A stretch of DNA of 5,348 bases from an uncultured Oscillibacter sp. (GTDB lineage: Bacteria > Bacillota > Clostridia > Oscillospirales > Oscillospiraceae). Position 1 is the first letter of the stretch. Every line of letters starts with the position of its first letter. Below are positions 5,336-5,348 of the stretch, in pieces. A program made the position numbers and the translations under genes. The notes beneath the pieces are model-generated. The model ran no database searches. It saw only the letters and a list, made by a program, of their open reading frames with translations, and was not told where the DNA came from. The DNA lies in contig CAJOFP010000164.1 in the NCBI GenBank assembly GCA_905233795.1, positions 1-5,348 on the forward strand, given 5' to 3'.

Positions 5336-5348
5336 ATGGAAAAAAATG
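5336..5348 (+). CDS. Start of a downstream gene (four codons visible)
   Basis: ATG 5336 is followed by the codons for E, K, K and then the window ends. An AAGGA ribosome binding site at 5322-5326 lies 9 bases before it, a normal distance. A second purine stretch, AGGAG at 5309-5313, has no start codon at a usable distance. The gene lies 57 bases behind the lipoprotein gene on the same strand and may share its transcript. Nothing can be said of its product. Confidence 0.4.

Noticed and set aside
1..5348. tRNA, rRNA, CRISPR array, insertion sequence or phage attachment site
   Set aside because: No cloverleaf, regular spaced repeats, transposase frame or terminal inverted repeats with target duplications were seen on reading both strands.

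Overview
The window looks like chromosomal DNA of a Gram-positive gut-type bacterium of the Bacillota, most likely class Clostridia (Lachnospiraceae or a relative). This rests on the strong AGGAGG-type ribosome binding sites, a sigma-A promoter matching TTGACA-17-TATAAT exactly, a typical lipobox lipoprotein, and a membrane-anchored, domain-permuted family 3 glycoside hydrolase. The genus call is inference. Coding DNA is GCG/CCG-rich, whereas the gaps contain runs of pure A/T 24 to 51 bases long.

Layout. (1) Bases 1-1116, minus strand: a promoter, a flavodoxin-family gene (416-1054) carrying a four-cysteine Fe-S-type motif and, 33 bases downstream, the start of a MATE-family efflux transporter (382 to beyond the left edge). 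The transporter reads in frame but jumps from the end of TM1 directly to the sequence before TM7, so about five membrane helices are missing. (2) Bases 1117-1352: a gap holding the terminator of the next gene and A/T-only palindromes. (3) Bases 1353-4370, minus strand: a 1005-residue GH3 enzyme with order TM-TM / GH3_C / FnIII-like / GH3_N barrel / TM, predicted to be held outside the cell by both ends. (4) Bases 4371-4630: a divergent control region with a perfect promoter for the GH3 gene, two copies of a 15-bp palindrome abutting its -35 box, interleaved helices that could form in the leader of the rightward gene, and a 51-base A/T-only run. (5) Bases 4631-5278, plus strand: a lipoprotein of unknown function with an acidic linker and a folded C-terminal domain. 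(6) A short gap with an 18-bp A/T palindrome, then the first four codons of a probable gene running off the right edge.

How the parts may work together (inference): the GH3 enzyme would cleave oligosaccharides at the outer face of the membrane, and the divergent lipoprotein is also exported, so the twin palindromes between them could co-regulate two surface proteins. The flavoprotein/MATE pair looks like a separate redox or drug-stress operon whose transporter has decayed or been shortened. The strongest points for follow-up are the twin operator, the doubly anchored permuted GH3 and the in-frame deletion in the MATE gene.
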